Made by a program: the position numbers and the translations under genes. Positions 61,987 through 64,000 of a stretch of 64,000 bases of DNA are shown here, piece by piece (the stretch's first letter is position 1; every line of letters starts with the position of its first letter). Origin of the DNA: Flavobacterium sp. N1736 (GTDB taxonomy: Bacteria > Bacteroidota > Bacteroidia > Flavobacteriales > Flavobacteriaceae); contig NZ_CP109994.1 of NCBI RefSeq assembly GCF_025947065.1, positions 3,844,001 through 3,908,000 on the forward strand, read 5' to 3'. Under the pieces are notes generated by a model. It saw only the letters and a program-made list of their open reading frames with translations, was not told the origin of the DNA and made no database searches.

Positions 61987-62508
61987 TTAACTTCTTGGAG
62001 GAAAAATTCCCTGAAGAGCAATACAAAAAGACATAGTCAAATAAGGCATCATATTGTTATGAGGCTGACCACCTCCTGTAGGAGCGAGCGAATTAACATC
62101 CATAAGTGCTTCCGCTCCCGGAAGATCTGTAGAATAAATTTTTACAGGATTGCCTCGGCCTAAACTATTGTTTGTTGGAGTAGTAGATTGCGAATTTAAG
62201 CTCGCAGCCATTAGTGTATGAGTATGAGAAGGTATTTCTGATTCCAGTAAAGTTACAGTATCAGAACCGCCTGTTTCACCTAAATCATGCAATGACAATC
62301 CTGGTCCCTGACCTGGATGCATTGGTGTTCTTCCCTGCAAATCAGGTAAAGCAAAAGTTGATTTTCCATTGCCACCATAATTTGTACCTAATAAGGAAAA
62401 AAGAGCGGTGTTTTGAGATAAAGGTAAAATTTGTCCATCACAAAATGCCCAGCCCTTAGGAGCAAAGTTGAATGAAAATATGCGTATTTCGGCCACAAAT
62501 GGATCCAT
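61987..62508 (-). CDS. Tail-collar (Mdp-type) protein 1
   Basis: 173 residues. 'FNFAPKGWAFCDGQILPLSQ', 'LFSLLGTNYGGNGKSTFALPDLQGRTP' and 'GQPHNNMMPYLTMSFCIALQ GIFPP' are the phage tail-collar and microcystin-dependent-protein signature. The HxH motif is in IPSHTHTL. There is no signal peptide, so export by a known route is not apparent. It is one of three paralogues in tandem. Confidence 0.88.
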   Translation of the reverse strand: MDPFVAEIRIFSFNFAPKGWAFCDGQILPLSQNTALFSLLGTNYGGNGKSTFALPDLQGRTPMHPGQGPGLSLHDLGETGGSDTVTLLESEIPSHTHTLMAASLNSQSTTPTNNSLGRGNPVKIYSTDLPGAEALMDVNSLAPTGGGQPHNNMMPYLTMSFCIALQGIFPPRS

Positions 62509-62559
62509 AATATTTTATTTAATTTCTTATTAAAATTTTTAAGAACACTGTATTTAATT

Positions 62560-63066
62560 TTATGTTGGTGATGGAAATATCCCAAATAAGGATATTATAA
62601 AATTTATACATAAATAAGGTTGAAAATTGGTATGAGGCTGACTGCCGCCATCTGGTACAATTGCAGTATTATTTAATGCTACAGTTGGAGCACTTAGAGA
62701 ATATATTTTACTTCCTGTTGCAGTGGTACTTAGAACAGCATCGGCAGGATTACCGGTATTGGCAATATCTGTTGTTGCTGTTAAAGGATGCGAATGACTG
62801 GGAATCTGGTTAACTGTTAAATTCACTTCTTCAACACCGCCGTTTTCAGCCAATATAAAGCCATTGCCATTATGTAAAGGAACACGACCGCGCATATCAG
62901 GCAGCCCAAAAGTGCTTTCTGCATCACCGCCATAAGTAGTTCCAATTAAGTTGAATAATGTTTCATTCTCTGAAATCGGCAGTAATTGTCCTTCGCAAAA
63001 TGCCCATCCTGCAGGAGCAAAATTTCCGGCAAACATTCTGATTTCACCAACGTACGGTTGTGCCAT
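62560..63066 (-). CDS. Tail-collar (Mdp-type) protein 2
   Basis: 168 residues. 'GNFAPAGWAFCEGQLLPISE', 'LFNLIGTTYGGDAESTFGLPDMRGRVPLHNG', IPSHSHPL and 'GSQPHTNFQPYLCINFIISLFGIFPS'. A paralogue of the flanking genes with about half of residues shared by eye. The 51-base gap to the next gene contains no terminator that I can see. Confidence 0.88.
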   Translation of the reverse strand: MAQPYVGEIRMFAGNFAPAGWAFCEGQLLPISENETLFNLIGTTYGGDAESTFGLPDMRGRVPLHNGNGFILAENGGVEEVNLTVNQIPSHSHPLTATTDIANTGNPADAVLSTTATGSKIYSLSAPTVALNNTAIVPDGGSQPHTNFQPYLCINFIISLFGIFPSPT

Positions 63067-63088
63067 AATTGTAGTTTTTTATAAATTA

Positions 63089-63598
63089 TTAAGTAGGTGA
63101 AGGAAAATATCCTATTAGAGCAATACAAAAATTCAATGTTAAAAAAGGCTGCATATTTAAATGTGCCTGACTACCGCCAATGTTTGTAATTGATCCGGAA
63201 TTCATTGCCGTAAAGTTTTTACCAGTGTTATTATACACTTGGTTAGGAGCTGTATTTGCTAATACAGTTGAATTTGAAGGAATGTTTGTAGTTACAGCCT
63301 GATTAATAACTTTTAATCCATGAGTATGAGTTGGTAATTCAGCTATACTTATTGTATGGGCCTGTTCACCACCTTTTTCACCAAGATTATGACCATTTCC
63401 ACCATGTATGGGAATTCTTCCGCGTAAATCCGGCAAACCAAAAGTAGTTTGTCCATTACCGCCAAAAGTAGTTCCCAATAATGAAAATAAAGCCTGGTTT
63501 TGGTTTATAGGTAAAAATTGTCCATTGCACATTGCCCAGCCTTTTGGTGCAAAGTTGAAAGACATAATTCGGGTTTCAGCTAAAAATGGTTCTGCCAT
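63089..63598 (-). CDS. Tail-collar (Mdp-type) protein 3
   Basis: 169 residues. 'FNFAPKGWAMCNGQFLPINQ', 'LFSLLGTTFGGNGQTTFGLPDLRGRIPIHGG', LPTHTHGL and 'GSQAHLNMQPFLTLNFCIALIGYFPS'. It is the first complete tail-collar gene of the run; the 5' neighbour at 63640 is cut by the window end. Confidence 0.88.
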   Translation of the reverse strand: MAEPFLAETRIMSFNFAPKGWAMCNGQFLPINQNQALFSLLGTTFGGNGQTTFGLPDLRGRIPIHGGNGHNLGEKGGEQAHTISIAELPTHTHGLKVINQAVTTNIPSNSTVLANTAPNQVYNNTGKNFTAMNSGSITNIGGSQAHLNMQPFLTLNFCIALIGYFPSPT

Positions 63599-63639
63599 AA
63601 TGAAACTATTTTATATGTTTGTTTTTTGAAGTTGGTTAG

Positions 63640-64000
63640 TTAAACTAAAACAGAATTAACAACTAAACTATGTTTAGAAATTATTTCCTTTTGATATACA
63701 ACAGTATTTCCTTCTTTTATAATAATTTTTGTTGCCGTATTTTCAGGAGACAGTATTGTTTTTAGGTAAACGCTGCCTTTTTGAGTCATAAAACCATACG
63801 GTTCCAATTGTGTAGAAGCTGCAGGAAACAAATAGTGTGATAAATTTACATTGCTGTTATGCATTTGTAATTCTTCCATCGCTACAGTTATTGCTTCTAA
63901 ATCAAATCCTGATAATGATTTTAATGATTTCCATTCTCCATTAGCATTTTTTCCAAAACACAACAAAACGTCATCTAACTTTCCGGCGCCATCAACATGA
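63640..64000 (-). CDS. Partial protein, start outside window, first visible gene of tail-collar operon
   Basis: The frame is open from base 64000 (codons read HVDGAGKLDDVLLCFGKNANGEWK), so the TTG at about 63966 is not the true start. About 120 residues are visible, ending 'KIIIKEGNTVVYQKEIISKHSLVVNSVLV'. Beta-rich and without a recognised family. It is 41 bases upstream of the tail-collar genes. Confidence 0.6.
   Translation of the reverse strand, partial: HVDGAGKLDDVLLCFGKNANGEWKSLKSLSGFDLEAITVAMEELQMHNSNVNLSHYLFPAASTQLEPYGFMTQKGSVYLKTILSPENTATKIIIKEGNTVVYQKEIISKHSLVVNSVLV

Noticed and set aside
61987..63598. Tail-collar genes as remains of a prophage
   Set aside because: No capsid, terminase, integrase, lysis or attachment-site features are nearby; the genes are in a tight run with a T9SS gene and Mdp-type tail-collar proteins are known outside phages.

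Overview
The window looks like a chromosomal segment of a Flavobacterium-type gliding bacterium (Bacteroidota, Flavobacteriia). The evidence is AT-rich DNA, near-absence of Shine-Dalgarno sequences, several promoters of the Bacteroidota form TTG-N17-19-TAnnTTTG, type IX secretion (T9SS) sorting domains, a SprB-type gliding adhesin, and flavobacterial versions of housekeeping genes. No integrated phage, IS element or CRISPR array was seen.

Region 1 (1-14.9 kb, minus strand) is a gliding-motility operon. It runs from a small exported protein through a beta-helix protein, another small exported protein, a SprC-like protein and a SprD-like protein (PorP/SprF-type N-terminus, about 1 kb of residues of 17-residue Ala/Lys/Asp repeats, SPOR-like end) to the 5' 1972 codons of a giant SprB adhesin that leaves the window at base 1. 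A promoter lies at 14.9 kb and an internal terminator-like hairpin follows the first gene.

Region 2 (15.3-28.6 kb) is mostly housekeeping: holB, a DoxX-like protein, an acyl-CoA thioesterase, recA, plsC, trpS, dprA, an HU-like/SPOR membrane protein, a PIF1/RecD-like helicase and an OmpH-like lipoprotein, with palindromic dispersed repeats between them.

Region 3 (28.9-38.5 kb) holds a methyltransferase, a GNAT protein, mnmG, ybeY, a DUF4175-like giant and gltX. Around mnmG is a cluster of eight parS-like 16-mers (ParB sites), six of them around a long inverted repeat, one forming the 3' end of ybeY.

Region 4 (38.5-56.3 kb) has an SPFH protein, a YtxH/holin-like/DUF6327-like trio, glnS, a ParDE-like toxin-antitoxin pair, folB, tRNA-Cys, LysE, a DUF2807 protein, rnr, a DUF2007 protein, rpiB, a DUF4143 ATPase and tex. 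The 788-base gap before rpiB is AT-rich with several TTATCAACA boxes and diverging flanking genes. With the parS cluster about 19 kb away, it is a reasonable oriC candidate.

Region 5 (56.3-64 kb, minus strand) is the least understood part: a tightly packed operon with a protein partial at the window edge, three tail-collar (Mdp-type) paralogues, a GNAT acetyltransferase, a DUF6916-like protein and a 1520-residue T9SS-exported beta-helix protein with eight near-identical 46-residue repeats. A frameshifted mini-gene lies beside it. This operon is my best candidate for an undescribed system.
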